Shown piece by piece: positions 33,414-45,463 of a DNA stretch of 64,000 nucleotides (its first letter is position 1; every line of letters begins with the position of its first letter). This DNA comes from Calendula officinalis. Taxonomy: Eukaryota; Streptophyta; Magnoliopsida; Asterales; Asteraceae. Both the position numbers and the translations under genes were made by a program. Under the pieces are notes generated by a model, which saw only the letters and a program-made list of their open reading frames with translations, had not been told where the DNA came from and made no database searches. Where the stretch lies: NCBI GenBank assembly GCA_963853835.1, contig OY970820.1, forward strand, positions 75,946,909 to 76,010,908. Direction: 5' to 3'.

Positions 33414-36400
33414 TTGTCTAAGAATCATGCTGAAATCGTATGTTATGAAAAGTTGATTCGAATTCCCCTGGAAAATGGTGAAACCCTAGTGATACAAGGT
33501 GAGAAAAGAAAATGTACTCTCAAGATCATTAATTGTATGAAAGCCAGTAAGTACTTACGCAAAGGTTACCAAGAATTCTTAGCCCACGTCGTTGACAAGA
33601 AACCCGATGAACGAAAAATTGAAGATATTCCTATTGTATGTGATTTTCCGGGCGTTTTTCCTGAAGCTCTACCGGGATTGCCACCTCAGCGACAAGTTGA
33701 GTTCCGAATTGACTTAATCCCAGGAGCCGCACCGATCGCGCGCTCACCGTATCGACTTGCACCATCAGAAATGCAAGAACTCTCTACTCAGCTTCAAGAA
33801 TTGTTAGACCTTGGATTTATTCGCCCGAGTTTCTCACCTTGGGGAGCTTCGGTCTTGTTTGTGAAAAAGAAAGACGGATCTATGAGAATGTGTATAGACT
33901 ACCGTGAACTCAATAAATTAACCATTAAGAATCGTTATCCACTCCCGCGTATCGATGATCTTTTCGACCAATTGCAAGGGTCAAGTTTCTATTCTAAAAT
34001 CGATTTGCGTTCGGGTTACCATCAGTTGAAAGTTCGTGAAGAAGATGTACCCAAAACCGCGTTTAGGACTCGTTATGGTCATTATGAATTTCTTGTTATG
34101 CCCTTTGGTTTGACCAATGCTCCAGCTGTATTCATGGACCTCATGAATAGGGTATGTAAACCCTATCTCGATAAATTCGTCATCGTGTTCATTGACGATA
34201 TCCTCATCTATTCTCGAACCAAAGCCGATCATGAAGAACATTTAAAGTTAATTCTCGCATTGCTTGAAAAGGAAAAGTTATACGTAAAATTTTCCAAGTG
34301 TGAATTTTGGATGCGTGAAGTTCAATTCTTAGGCCACGTCATTAATGCTAAAGGAATTCATGTAGATCCCGCAAAAATTGAGGCAATTAAGAATTGGGAA
34401 ACCCCGAATTCCCCAACCGAAGTTCGTCAATTTCTTGGTCTTGCCGGCTACTATAGACGATTTATTGAAAACTTCTCAAAAGTGGCACAAGCCCTTACCC
34501 TATTAACACAAAAAGACAAGAAATTTGAATGGGGTGAGAAACAAGAAACTGCATTCCAAACATTGAAAACGAAACTTTGTAACGCACCAATCTTATCCCT
34601 TCCCGAAGGAACTGAAAACTTTATCATATACTGTGACGCATCACATCAAGGACTAGGTTGTGTATTGATGCAAAATGGTAAAGTGATTGCGTACGCGTCT
34701 CGACAGTTGAAAATCCATGAAAAGAATTACACCACCCACGATCTCGAGTTAGGAGCTGTCATATTTGCTTTGAAAATCTGGCGACACTATCTCTATGGTA
34801 CCAAGTGTACAGTCTTCACAGATCACAAAAGTCTTCAGCACATATTTGACCAAAAGGAATTAAACATGAGACAACGACGTTGGGTTGAGTTGTTAAACGA
34901 TTACGATTGTGAAATCAAGTATCATCCCGGGAAAGCCAATGTAGTGGCTGATGCTCTTAGCCGGAAAGAAAGAGTTAAACCACGCCTAGTGAGAGCGTTA
35001 GAAATGTCAATTCATTCAAATCTCACCGCCCAAATCCATATCACCCAAGTAGAAGCTTTGAAGGCCGAAAATTTAAAGGATGAATTCCTTCGGGGAATGG
35101 AAAAACAACTGGAACCAAAAACGGATGGAACATTATATTTTATGAATAGAATTTGGGTTCCAAGTTATGGAAATCTTCGTGAAATCGTTCTTAACGAAGC
35201 CCACAAGTCCAAGTACTCAATCCACCCTGGTGCTGATAAAATGTACAAAGATGTTAAGGAATTATATTGGTGGCCGAATATGAAAAAGGAAATTGCCATT
35301 TATGTTGGTAAGTGTTTGACGTGTGCGAAGGTCAAAGCAGAATATCAAAAACCCTCCGGCCTCTTGCAGCAACCCGAAATACCTGAATGGAAATGGGAAA
35401 AGATCTCAATGGATTTTATTACCAAGCTACCCCGAACATCGAGTGGTCATGATACGATTTGGGTAATAGTTGACCGGCTTACGAAATCTGCTCATTTTAT
35501 TCCCATAAAAGAGACTGATCAAATGGAGAAATTAACAAGGGTTTACTTGAAAGAAGTTGTATCCCGACATGGAGTGCCGATCTCGATTATATCTGACAGG
35601 GATAGTAGATTCACCTCTAGATTTTGGAAATCATTACAAAAATCCCTAGGTACACGATTAGACATGAGTACCGCCTACCATCCTCAGACCGATGGTCAAA
35701 GCGAAAGAACAATTCAAACATTAGAGGATATGTTGCGTGCTTGTGTGATAGACTTTGGAGGGCAGTGGGATGCTCACCTTCCGTTGGTCGAATTTTCTTA
35801 TAATAATAGTTATCACACCAGTATTAAAGCCGCGCCGTTTGAGGCACTATATGGTAGAAAGTGTCGGTCACCGCTTTGTTGGTCCGAAATTGGTGATCGG
35901 CAAATAACCGGGCCAGAAATTCTACAAGAGACCACAAATAAAATATTTCAAATAAAAAACCGAATAAAAGCGGCAAGAGATAGGCAAAAGAGTTACGCCG
36001 ACAACAGAAGAAAACCGTTAGAATTCGCCGTAGGAGATCGAGTTCTTCTTAAAGTCTCGCCTTGGAAAGGTGTAGCTTGTTTTGGAAAGCGCGGGAAATT
36101 AAATCCACGGTACATTGGACCTTTTGAAATCTTAGAAAGAATCGGTCCCGTTGCTTATAAACTCCAATTGCCAAAAGAACTTAGTAGCATCCATGATACG
36201 TTTCATGTGTCGAATTTGAAGAAGTGCTTATCAGACGAAACACTTATAGTGCCAACCGATGAGATATGCATCGACAATCGACTTCATTTCACCGAGGAAC
36301 CAATTGAAATCACGGATTGGAAGATTCATAAGCTACGAAGGAGTAAAGTCAAATTAGTTCAAGTGCGCTGGAATTCAAGACGAGGTCCTGAGTTTACGTG

Positions 36401-36476
36401 GGAACGAGAAGACCAAATGAGACACAAATACCAACACTTATTTCCCGAGCCCGAGCAGAGCAACAATTCATCTTAA
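33414..36476 (+). CDS. Pol of the chromovirus (RT, RNase H, integrase, chromodomain)
   Basis: It is in the same frame as the gag-protease part and separated only by the TAG at 33411. Reverse transcriptase lies at about residues 100-290 (SGYHQLKV, VFIDDILIYS). RNase H lies at about 370-490 (YCDASHQGLGCVL, TDHKSLQHIF). The integrase zinc region is at about 580-640 (HKSKYSIHPG, CLTCAKVK). The integrase core has MDFITKLP, ISDRDSRFTS and DGQSERTIQ, with all three acidic residues present. The C terminus VRWNSRRGPEFTWERED is chromodomain-like. No other stop or frameshift is seen in 1020 codons. Translation would have to pass the TAG or start anew, so on its own this copy is probably not active, though pol looks intact. 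Confidence 0.95.
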   Translation: MSKNHAEIVCYEKLIRIPLENGETLVIQGEKRKCTLKIINCMKASKYLRKGYQEFLAHVVDKKPDERKIEDIPIVCDFPGVFPEALPGLPPQRQVEFRIDLIPGAAPIARSPYRLAPSEMQELSTQLQELLDLGFIRPSFSPWGASVLFVKKKDGSMRMCIDYRELNKLTIKNRYPLPRIDDLFDQLQGSSFYSKIDLRSGYHQLKVREEDVPKTAFRTRYGHYEFLVMPFGLTNAPAVFMDLMNRVCKPYLDKFVIVFIDDILIYSRTKADHEEHLKLILALLEKEKLYVKFSKCEFWMREVQFLGHVINAKGIHVDPAKIEAIKNWETPNSPTEVRQFLGLAGYYRRFIENFSKVAQALTLLTQKDKKFEWGEKQETAFQTLKTKLCNAPILSLPEGTENFIIYCDASHQGLGCVLMQNGKVIAYASRQLKIHEKNYTTHDLELGAVIFALKIWRHYLYGTKCTVFTDHKSLQHIFDQKELNMRQRRWVELLNDYDCEIKYHPGKANVVADALSRKERVKPRLVRALEMSIHSNLTAQIHITQVEALKAENLKDEFLRGMEKQLEPKTDGTLYFMNRIWVPSYGNLREIVLNEAHKSKYSIHPGADKMYKDVKELYWWPNMKKEIAIYVGKCLTCAKVKAEYQKPSGLLQQPEIPEWKWEKISMDFITKLPRTSSGHDTIWVIVDRLTKSAHFIPIKETDQMEKLTRVYLKEVVSRHGVPISIISDRDSRFTSRFWKSLQKSLGTRLDMSTAYHPQTDGQSERTIQTLEDMLRACVIDFGGQWDAHLPLVEFSYNNSYHTSIKAAPFEALYGRKCRSPLCWSEIGDRQITGPEILQETTNKIFQIKNRIKAARDRQKSYADNRRKPLEFAVGDRVLLKVSPWKGVACFGKRGKLNPRYIGPFEILERIGPVAYKLQLPKELSSIHDTFHVSNLKKCLSDETLIVPTDEICIDNRLHFTEEPIEITDWKIHKLRRSKVKLVQVRWNSRRGPEFTWEREDQMRHKYQHLFPEPEQSNNSS

Positions 36477-36500
36477 ATTTCGGGACGAAATTTTCTTAAC

Positions 36501-36510
36501 GGAGGGAGAA
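36501..36510 (+). promoter_or_regulatory. Polypurine tract of the chromovirus
   Basis: GGAGGGAGAA lies immediately before the TGTGACAACC start of the 3' LTR, the expected plus-strand primer position. Confidence 0.9.
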
Positions 36511-39482
36511 TGTGACAACCCTCGGAAATCGAATATTATTTATACTCCTCAATGGTAAGCCAACAACCAATTTTGTTCAAATCGTTCATTTATATAATTT
36601 TTATATATATCATTTAAAGCTTAGCATAAGTCCGATTTATATTTGAGTTTGTGTCCAAATCCGAATCTAGAGATACGAACCGTAATTTAGATTGTTGGTG
36701 ACAAACATGTAGATATTCATAAATATATATTTATTGAAGATTTATATTACTAAAATATAAACGCAATTTAAGAATTTATATGAATAACAATCCGAATATA
36801 AAAGACAATTGTTAAAAGATATATAAATACCAAATATCACTCTAACGCTTTTAGTTTATACTTCATAGCCAAAATTTATAAAAAGAATTCCCCTCATTTT
36901 CTATGTAGTCAAATTATGAACACATTTCACTCTTTTTAAAATTCTCATCTATCTATTAAAATTAACATTAAAACTAAATCAAAAACTTATTAACCCTTGA
37001 ATATATGACTTTTAGCTCTTAACCACCATGTATCATAGCCTTTGTACTAGTTGTCCCCACTTTTCACCCTCCATCCTCTTTTACACGTCTAATACAACCA
37101 CCACCATCCCTTACTATGCAAATCCATCAACTTTCAAAGATATCATTGTACTTTCTTACATAAACAAAAGTCAAGCAATAGATTGTGTAGAGATTTGAGA
37201 AGACTTTTTAGTCCATAGTCTCCTCACTTCCTGAATATAACTGATGGCTTCATGTGGTCATTCACCACCCAACACACTTCCAAAAACTCCCTCTTATCCA
37301 AGAAATTCGGCCAAGTAACAATCACCCACATTTCCATCTTCCAAATACCATATCTCACTCATTTTAGCTCCAAATTGAGTGATTCAAAGCTCCACATCAC
37401 CATGAGAACATTCTCTACCACATTCCACCATAAAAACAGCCATTTACAAGCTTGAAGATCACCGAAATCCAAGGAGAAGTACTGCCCAAAATTCGTCTTC
37501 ACTACTTCCTTAGTGTAAGTGTTGTTTCTTGAGTTCTACATCTTTCCTTGCTATCATATCTTAACATACTTGTATTTTACTTCATTTCAAGAAGACTTCC
37601 AAGAAGATCCATCCATTTTGGTGCCTTGTAGAAGAAGGAGAGTTCATCTAAGTCACAACACACTCATATCTAAAGCATTGTGAGATTCCACATCCTTGTT
37701 CAATACATCTCCATATTTTACATGTTTATGCTAGTAAAGGTTCATTCACTTGATACATCTCAGAAATATGTTAAAAACAAGTCTATAACATCATCCCAAA
37801 TAAAAGATTGACTAAAAAGCTTTAAAACGTAAAAACCGAAAAATGAGACATTTAGACTATAAATCTATGATCTTGAAATTAAATAGTTGGGAGGCTTGGA
37901 AAATCATGTAATACACATTTTATAGTATGGTTGTAAACAATAAAATAAATAAATAAATAAATAAAAAGAAAATATAGATATATATATGAACATATAATAT
38001 AATCATAATATTTTATGAAATTCACTGTATCCGTCGGTATATATATGGACAAAATAGAACTTATTCCGAAAATAGGCTTAGCTAAGCTGGCTATCATTCT
38101 CGTACGTTTCTACGAGGTCTCGTGTTCGAACCCCTGCCACAACACATTTCCTTATTTTCCTTTATTTTGCCTTGACTTCTGTTTGTTAAACTTCATATAT
38201 TTAACGATAGTAAACGTAAAAACAAGCTACATAGCGCAGCTGGTTACCTCCTTGCCTTCTGTCCGAGAGGTCTCGTGTTCGAGCCATGTGCCAGTCGTTT
38301 TCATTTATTTATTATTTTTCCTTTCCATAGAGAAATTGTTTAGACACATATAAATAAACACTAAAATATAAACAAACAGTTGGCATAATCTTTTTGATAT
38401 TTTCTTTTTATGTTTGTATCCAAATTAATATTATAACTAACATATAAATTTACAATAATTAATTTCACAAAAATATTATATAATATTAAATTGTACCTCA
38501 TATTTTAGGATTGATAAATAAAATCTTTAATAGATAAAATTTCATTTTATTTTCAAATTAATATAAAAATGAAGTATTTGATAATAAAAATATATATTTT
38601 AAACAACTTAAAGTTATATATTTAATAATGATATTTCGGCCATAAAAATCGCAACGGATCAAGACACATGTTTTCCGGGTATGAAGACGACTTTAACTAT
38701 TACGATAAATAAAGTATATTATATAAGCCTATAAAAATACGAATAAGTATAAATACAAAATAGTTATAAACTTTTATTAATAAATTGAAACCTAATACTT
38801 TCCGGTCACCAACAAGTCACTGTTGCATAATAATTTTTGAAATCATTCTAGTTGAGTGAACGACTAGCATAGACAAATCGGTAAAGCTGTCTACTTATAT
38901 TTATTCTCATGCGTTTAGGGTGTTAAGAGACATTTTGGACTTGCTTAATTATACTACTTTTCATTCGCTAGCTTGTGTGACTCAGGTGAGTTCACAGCCC
39001 CATTTTTACTATATTTTTACTGTTTTACTTTCGGGGTGAAAAACATATGATATTATTTATGATTATTTACGATGAAACTATTTTTGAAAACATGACAACG
39101 AATCGTTATGCTCGAACTAGGTTTAGATGTAGTGCATGGAAGTGCGTATATGCCTACATACCATAATCATTAGCTAGTTGTGACTAGGCCCTGGATATGC
39201 AAATAGTACTATTGGCTGAGACTTACCCTCCCCCGTATTTGGTTGGTCGCGCTAACTATCGATGTTTATCGAACCCGTGGAGTGTATATCCAGAAAGTGA
39301 AATACGTTTGAAAGTTGTTGTTTTGGTTATGGACTTAGGGTCGACATATTAACTCATAGGCCCTGCAAACCTGTTGGGGATCATCGTCATATGTTTTCTA
39401 CTTTGCGATTTTGATCGTACGTATTGCCAGTGAGGCAACTATATTACAATGTTTCATCATCGTACAAATTATGTCAAGTTTA
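36511..39482 (+). repeat. 3' LTR of the chromovirus, truncated
   Basis: It is nearly identical to 28145-31113 by eye. Small differences include GGTGAC context bases, the AAAAGATATAT/AAATCATAACT segment near 36815, and an extra AAAT unit near 37945. It stops after GTCAAGTTTA, and the remaining 387 bp of the LTR (31114-31500 in the 5' copy) are absent. Frames at 37252-37455 and 38015-38353 repeat those of the 5' LTR and are not genes. Confidence 0.93.
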
Positions 39483-40196
39483 CAATGATATCACAATCTC
39501 AAATATTTCTTGAAAGATTTCAATTGGATTAACCGTGATTATGATTGTGAGGTTGGTTCTTCCAATGGCCTGGTATGCATCTCCTGTTACTATTCTCAAT
39601 TTTTCGTAGCAAATCCCTCAACTCGAGAGGTGAAAAAACTCATAAAGCCCGAAATTACTGATCCAATTCCATCATTATTAGTTGGTACCTTATGCAATGG
39701 GGCGTGGGTTATGATTGATCGAAATGAAAATGATAATAGTTATAATAAGGAAGTAATCATTGCTTTTGATTTAAATAAAGAGGAGTTTAAAGTAATCTCC
39801 CAACCCGAAGATGCGACATTTGAATGGACTCGTGATTGCAGACTCGGGGTTTTTAAAGACAGTATATTCATCATTGCTATAGATTCCTGGAAACGGGTAA
39901 TGGATACGTACTCATATGTGAATCACTCTTGGGAACTGGTGTCATCTAATCATATTGAGAGAACGTATTATTCAAAATGCTACTTGCGCACGCATACGGG
40001 TTTCGTTCCATTCGAATGTTTAGATGGTGATGTTGATCTATGGTTGTTGTCAGCTTTTGAAGAAAATGCTTCCCCTGTATTTCTGAAAACCCGTGTACCT
40101 TCCCTTGAGAACCACTATAATTTACGCTTCTTTCTCGTAATTTTGCAAAATATCGGTAAGCCTATGTTTGTGGAGAGCCTTGTATCTCCCCACTGA
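39483..40196 (+). pseudogene. F-box-associated domain gene fragment, 5' part lost
   Basis: The frame encodes about 230 residues of the C-terminal F-box-associated (FBA) domain. Typical blocks are GSSNGLVCI..., FVANPSTREVKKL (about residues 17-45), a middle part with EFKVISQPED, a LGVFKDSIFIIA strand, and a FLKTRVPSLEN/KPMFVESLVSP end. Full plant proteins of this type have about 370-400 residues, with an N-terminal F-box that binds SKP1 in SCF ubiquitin ligases and an FBA domain that binds the target. Here the F-box and the start of the FBA domain are missing, because the truncated chromovirus LTR abuts the fragment. The first ~30 bases appear to be in a second frame (reading NDITISN), so a frameshift lies near 39510. 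No start codon remains (TTG at 39510). Probably non-functional. Confidence 0.75.
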
Positions 40197-40979
40197 GACT
40201 TGAGAGAGAGAAACAAGCAATGAATAGCGGTGAGACTCGTTCTAGTTATCATCTAATTACTTATAAATCCATTTCTTTCGTTATTGTTAACCCTAAATTA
40301 ATGTGTTTTTTTTTAAGGGAGATCGATTCTTTTGGTTCCTGGAAGGAGTGAAGATGGAGCACGCATTGTGCTATGCACTTTTGTTTTTCTTTACGGCATC
40401 ATTTTAATAATCCATGTTTATGTTAGGGATCTATATATCTTCTAGTTGCTTTGCATTATATTGTCATTAATGGATTTTGTGATGAAAGAGCATGATGAGT
40501 TTGTTTGTCAAATGAGTCACCCATTTCTATATTTAATAAATTGTTTAAACGGCCAAGCGTCAAAGTGTTTTGATCTGTATTTGATTTAGACTAAAACAAA
40601 GTTGAAACTGCACATTTTCGACCCTAACTTCAATGAAACCGACCCCCCATAGCCACCTCTCGTTCCATCTTCAAAAGGCAAGTAATGCACGCACAAACTC
40701 GTCGATTTGGACAAATATAAGAACATAAACATACAATTAGCTTTGACCACTCACATACATATTTAGACACCAAAAAGATGATTGAACCTTGATGATCACA
40801 ACACCAAAAAGATGATTGAAACATAAATTCCCAAAGGATTCACATATATGATTCATGAAAATACTAAGTTGTTTTTTTTTTTTTTCCAGTTTCATAGGTT
40901 TTTATACATGTTTGTCAATAGTATTGGTTTTTAGTTTTAGTAGATCTCGTTGTTCCAATTTGAGCAAAAAAATAACATT
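40197..40979. other. 3' flank of the F-box fragment and spacer
   Basis: AT-rich sequence, and no coding region is recognised. The small frames at 40630-40824 (minus) and 40855-41040 (plus, running into the tRNA gene) have no domains. Confidence 0.5.
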
Positions 40980-41051
40980 TGTGGCTGCTGGGATTCGAGC
41001 CCAGGTCTCCACGGCCACAACGTGGAATTCTTACCACTAAACTACAGCCAC
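40980..41051 (-). tRNA. tRNA-His (GTG)
   Basis: On the minus strand a full cloverleaf can be drawn. It has acceptor GTGGCTG/CAGCCAC with discriminator A, a D arm with GTTTAGTGGTAAGAA, an anticodon stem CCACG/CGTGG enclosing TTGTGGC with anticodon GTG, and a T arm with CTGGG/CCCAG and loop CTCGAAT. Box A (TAGTTTAGTGG) and box B (GGCTCGAATCC) are intact. No intron and no encoded CCA are present, as expected for a plant nuclear gene. The extra G at position -1 of tRNA-His is normally added after transcription. It charges histidine for cytosolic translation. It lies between the F-box fragment and repeat R1. Confidence 0.95.
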
Positions 41052-41167
41052 ATGTGCTGCTTAAATGCATATAAGATAATATAAAGTCTACACGTGGATA
41101 CGTGGAGTATTATTCAAATAACTGTATATTTGGAGCAACAAATAAAATGTCAACCCTAAGTTTAAGA

Positions 41168-41637
41168 GCGATTTTCACAATAATTTTCATAAAAGAAATT
41201 CACTCTGAAGTTTTCATAGTAATATTGAGTAACAATATGAAAAAAAAAAATCATTGGTGTCTAATAGGAAGGGCTTAGATGACTTCATAGAGGTTACGAG
41301 TTTAATCATTTTCTAGTAAATATTTATCAAATAGTCAGAGAAAAATAAATAACAATTATAACAACGTTTAGGTTGCGAATCACAAGCAAAACATGATTAT
41401 CTTTGATATATCGACACTAGGTATGTTTATAATGTTAAAGCCATGATAAATTGTTAAAAGCCTCTTGCCCACCAAACCTAGTGTTAAACGCCTTCGCCAA
41501 ACCTACCCAAACGAATTCACTTTTGTATGAAGAATATCTTTAGCTAACGGTATTAGCGTGAAAGATTATTTGAATTAAAGACTAAAGAATACATGACATA
41601 AATTCAAAAGAAGTCATTTTCAAGTCTCATGAAAAGG
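41168..41637 (+). repeat. Dispersed repeat R1, copy 2
   Basis: Same orientation and block order as 17936-18480, diverged, and lacking its 18300-18410 part. It lies about 120-230 bp upstream of the likely UXS transcript start, so it may overlap the promoter. Confidence 0.7.
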
Positions 41638-41754
41638 AAAAAAATTGGTCCTACATGAAAGAGAAAGTTGTTGGACGAATACAGTAGTTCCAAAACCCCC
41701 CGTCAAAAGTCAAAACAGTCTTTCAATTAACAAAGCATTTTAGATCAAAAAACA

Positions 41755-42716
41755 CAAACACACGACTTCAATCGTACGCAATTTCAAGCTCCAAATTAAT
41801 CGATAAATCCCGGTGAAATCGAATATTCGGATGAACGTTTGACTTTCTTCAGAGTTCTCAAGTTTGCGTACGTATTACTTCTTCTCTCAACAAATACTAA
41901 TTATTCAGTTTTTTTAATACTATGTTTTTGTCAGTTGTGTTGTTTTGTTATCGAATACCCATCATTAGGTTTCTATGTTTATCGTGATCTTTAAGCATTT
42001 TATTAGGTGGTATTAATATAATAATATTAATTTAAATTCCAGTAGGCATCGTTTGGTGAAACTATAATTTTTTTTCTTCTTTATATGATTGTTTGTTTGC
42101 GTTTGTCAATTATCGCACTACAGATCATAAACTAGGGTTTTTGTGGGTTTCTCTAAATCTCAGGTATTGCCTGATCTAATCTTATTGTAATTCTGCTCAT
42201 TTGATCTAATTATTTTGGGATTACTAATCTTGTGTGTGCTTAGCATTGCTTTGATCTTTAATTTTGTGTTATTGTTGCTAGAATCTCACATTGTTATTGT
42301 GATTTAGGGCGTTACTATTTCAATTCAAACAAGAAGCTCAATCGTATTTTCAAATTTTTGAACTTATAATAAGCTAATAGCATTTAAGTTCATAATCGTA
42401 ATTCAAAACTGACACACATTTTTAATTACTTTTCAATGATTTAAGATCAAAACTTTTATTTGTTTAAAATTCTATTAAAATATGGAATTTTTGGGACAGA
42501 GGAGATCGCGTTTAATGCTTGTGGGTTTTAGTGTTGTACTATTAAATTTATTAATTGCTCGACTTATTTGTTTACTGGTACCAATGTCATCTTGGATTAT
42601 AATTTCTGATTTGTAGTCAAACTTATTATTGTTACTTGAATTTCAAATTATTTGTGAGTTCAAACTTTTTATTATAAACTTGTAACATTTTTGTTGCAGA
42701 TATTGGATTTTTAACA
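41755..42716 (+). promoter_or_regulatory. UXS 5' untranslated exon(s) and leader intron
   Basis: A likely first untranslated exon ends at 41867 (TTTGC|GTACGT). The leader intron ends TTTTTGTTGCAG at 42699, and the next exon starts at 42700, 17 bases before the ATG. A second possible donor (TCTAAATCTCAG|GTATTG) at about 42163 suggests an alternative first exon or transcript start. Leader introns of this kind are common in plant housekeeping genes. The exact transcript start is not visible. Confidence 0.55.
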
Positions 42717-44485
42717 ATGGCAAGTAACGGTTCAAATGGAGAACATAAATCTACAAAACCACCTCCAACACCTTCTCCTCTTCGTAACTCCAAATTTTTT
42801 CAGGTATCTTGTCATTGCAAGATTCATAGACTTATTTCTTGTTGTTTTTATTTATAATCGTGTATAAAAAACATGAAACATATATGTAATATAAATACCA
42901 GATTTAACAAATATCTGCCTATTGTACCGATTCATCTTCAAATATTTTGAGATATTAAAGTTTATCTGTGTTACAGTCAAATATGAGGATCTTGGTTACT
43001 GGCGGTGCTGGATTTATCGGGTCTCACCTAGTGGATAAATTGATGGAAAATGAAAAAAATGAGGTGATTGTTGCTGATAATTATTTTACTGGCTCCAAGG
43101 ATAACCTTAAAAAGTGGATTGGCCATCCAAGATTTGAGCTTATTCGCCATGGTAATTTCTGCAATCTTGAGTATTCTGAATGTAATTTTTAAAATATATC
43201 CATCAATTATATAAAAATAATCATATTTGGTTATACAGATGTCACTGAGCCATTGCTAGTTGAGGTTGATCAAATATACCATCTTGCTTGCCCTGCATCG
43301 CCAATTTTTTATAAACACAATCCTGTAAAGGTACATTTTTTATACAATACCAAGTAATTTATGTTTATTTTCTCTTATTAATACAAAATGATCATAAACG
43401 GGACCTTAAGAAATGTGTAAAATGTAACAGACAATAAAGACAAATGTGATTGGCACGCTAAATATGCTTGGTCTTGCAAAGCGAGTCGGAGCAAGGTTGG
43501 AAGATTTTTTTTAATTTTTTAAAAATCATAATTTAGCTTCAAATTAGGGCTTAATTATGAACATCATGTGTGTATTTGCAGAATTTTACTGACATCAACC
43601 TCAGAGGTATACGGTGATCCACTTGTGCATCCCCAACCAGAGAGCTACTGGGGTAATGTCAACCCAATCGGTAAGAAAAACCAAACCATCGTGTATTTCC
43701 AATTATTTTATACAAAAAATATAAAGTTTAGATTGTGTATGGTTTAATATATTTCAGGTGTTCGGAGTTGCTATGATGAAGGAAAACGTGTGGCGGAAAC
43801 TTTGATGTTTGATTATCACAGGCAACATGGAATAGGTAAGGTGTTTCACAATCATATTTATATATATGTATAATAATAGTTTAATGAGTCGAAACTAATT
43901 CTATCTTAGAAGTAAGAATTGCTAGGATTTTCAACACATATGGACCTCGAATGAATATTGATGATGGGCGTGTTGTGAGTAATTTTATAGCACAAGCACT
44001 TGGGTAATGTAAACATAATTATATAAAGTTTTGAAATAAAAATGGCCTAATCTTACTTGTGTTGTGCCTACAGTGATGAACCTTTGACTGTTCAGGCCCC
44101 TGGAACCCAGACTCGCAGTTTCTGTTATGTATCTGATATGGTATGTTAAATATTATGATGATGTGGATGGTCAAAGTTTGAGTATTTTGTTGTTGTTGTA
44201 TAGGTTGATGGGCTTATTGGGTTGATGGGAGGGGAGAACACGGGGCCAATTAACATTGGTAATCCAGGAATGATTGAGCTTGCTGAGACGGTTAAGGAAC
44301 TAATTAATCCACAAATAGAGATTAAGATGGTGGAGAACACGCCTGATGATCCCAGGCAGAGAAAGCCAGATATCACAAATGCAAAAAACTTGCTTGGATG
44401 GGAGCCCAAGATTAAATTGCGTGATGGCCTTCCACTTATGGAAGCTGATTTTCGCCTAAGGCTTGGACTACCCAACAAACTATAA
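42717..44485 (+). CDS. UXS: UDP-glucuronic acid decarboxylase (UDP-xylose synthase), cytosolic type
   Basis: There are nine coding exons: 42717-42803, 42977-43151, 43239-43330, 43431-43495, 43582-43670, 43758-43835, 43910-44003, 44074-44140 and 44204-44485. All junctions are GT-AG with matching phases. They add up to 1029 bases, 342 residues, the usual size of the short soluble UXS proteins of plants. The enzyme turns UDP-glucuronate into UDP-xylose, the xylose donor for xylan and other wall polymers. It is a short-chain dehydrogenase fold with bound NAD. GGAGFIGSHL (about residue 37) is the nucleotide-binding loop, HLACPASP and TSTSEVYGDP follow, and SCYDEGKRVAE carries the Tyr-X3-Lys catalytic pair. 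The C terminus has the RKPDITNAK...LGWEPK block typical of the family. There is no N-terminal membrane segment, only a short Pro/Ser-rich start, so a cytosolic location is likely (Golgi forms are longer). No defect is visible. Confidence 0.96.
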
Positions 44486-44546
44486 ACAAACATGTTTTAT
44501 GTCTTTTGTATCTTACACTTGTTTTGCAAAAAATAAATGGTGTTTG

Positions 44547-44571
44547 TTTTTTTTTTTTTTTTTTTTTTTTT
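44547..44571 (+). repeat. T25 homopolymer after UXS
   Basis: An uninterrupted run of 25 T lies about 60 bases after the UXS stop, in or just after the 3' untranslated region. Such a run is prone to length change. Confidence 0.9.
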
Positions 44572-45463
44572 GCAATGTGTAATCATTAATCACTAATTCA
44601 AAAAAAGGTCTATGATTTTGGTTATAGAATCTCTATGATCCGAGATGAATTTGGAATTGAATAAGTATGTATTCTAACTCAGAGGACGAAATGCGCTGGA
44701 ATACTAATGTATACATTGCACCTGAATTTATGTATGGTAATATCAATCCTGGCCAAAGCACAAAACTCGCCGTTGCACCCCAACTTGGGTGGTTTTTGGT
44801 ACTTGGAATCGTTTAAAATGATTATTTTTTTTTCAACTTGGACACAAGAAAGATTTGTTTCACTTTATTTAGGGGTTTGATCTTACTACAGTAATCAAAA
44901 TATATCACCTAAGAATTCCTTCAAAATTCGGTTTATATTATACAGTTAGGTGAGCATTTGGGCTGGAAACCGAAAAATGTAATAGGTATTGTACTTTCAC
45001 GATATTCGGTTTCAGCTCAGTTGGGTCCAGTCGTTGGTCATACAGTTGCTTAGTTTTTAGTTTATGAAATATTAAGAGTACACGACTCAGAATTCCTTTA
45101 AAAGTAAATATCAATCATTCAATAAAGTTGTTTGAACTCAATTAGTAAATATCAGTCATTCGATTACATAGATCCATCATCAATTTTCTTGTGTTTAGAG
45201 TAGTACACAGATTTTGGATGAGATGGAACCGTCACGTTTTAAATTTTATGGATAACTACCTTTTAAAGTAAACAAATTTGCTTTACTTTGTTAAGACTTG
45301 TGATGAAGCCTTTAAAGAAAAACAATATAAAATTCAGAGTCTCAGACATTCAAATAGAAATATTGTATCTTGATGCATAGAAGCTACAATCTTACGTCTT
45401 TATTACTACAGGAAATGCTATAAACCAGTGCTCCAAAACTTGCAGCATTACCACAACCTGAAA
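44572..45463. other. Spacer between convergent UXS and ATP synthase 6-kDa genes
   Basis: No coding region or RNA gene is recognised. It must contain the 3' untranslated ends of both convergent genes. Confidence 0.5.

Larger units (their letters stand above)
28145..39482 (+). mobile_element. Ty3/gypsy chromovirus, nearly complete, 3' LTR truncated
   Basis: The parts are a 5' LTR (28145-31500), a tRNA-iMet primer site (31504-31515), gag-pol (31753-36476), a purine tract GGAGGGAGAA (36501-36510) and a 3' LTR (36511-39482). By eye the two LTRs differ at only a few scattered sites, so insertion was recent. It landed in the 5' LTR of copia-like element B. The last ~387 bp of the 3' LTR are missing, and an F-box gene fragment follows directly, so no target duplication can be seen. 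Chromodomain-like C terminus and long LTRs suggest the Tekay lineage (inference). Confidence 0.93.

Noticed and set aside
39510..40196. Intact F-box gene
   Set aside because: The F-box and start codon are missing, and a frameshift lies at the truncated edge next to the LTR.
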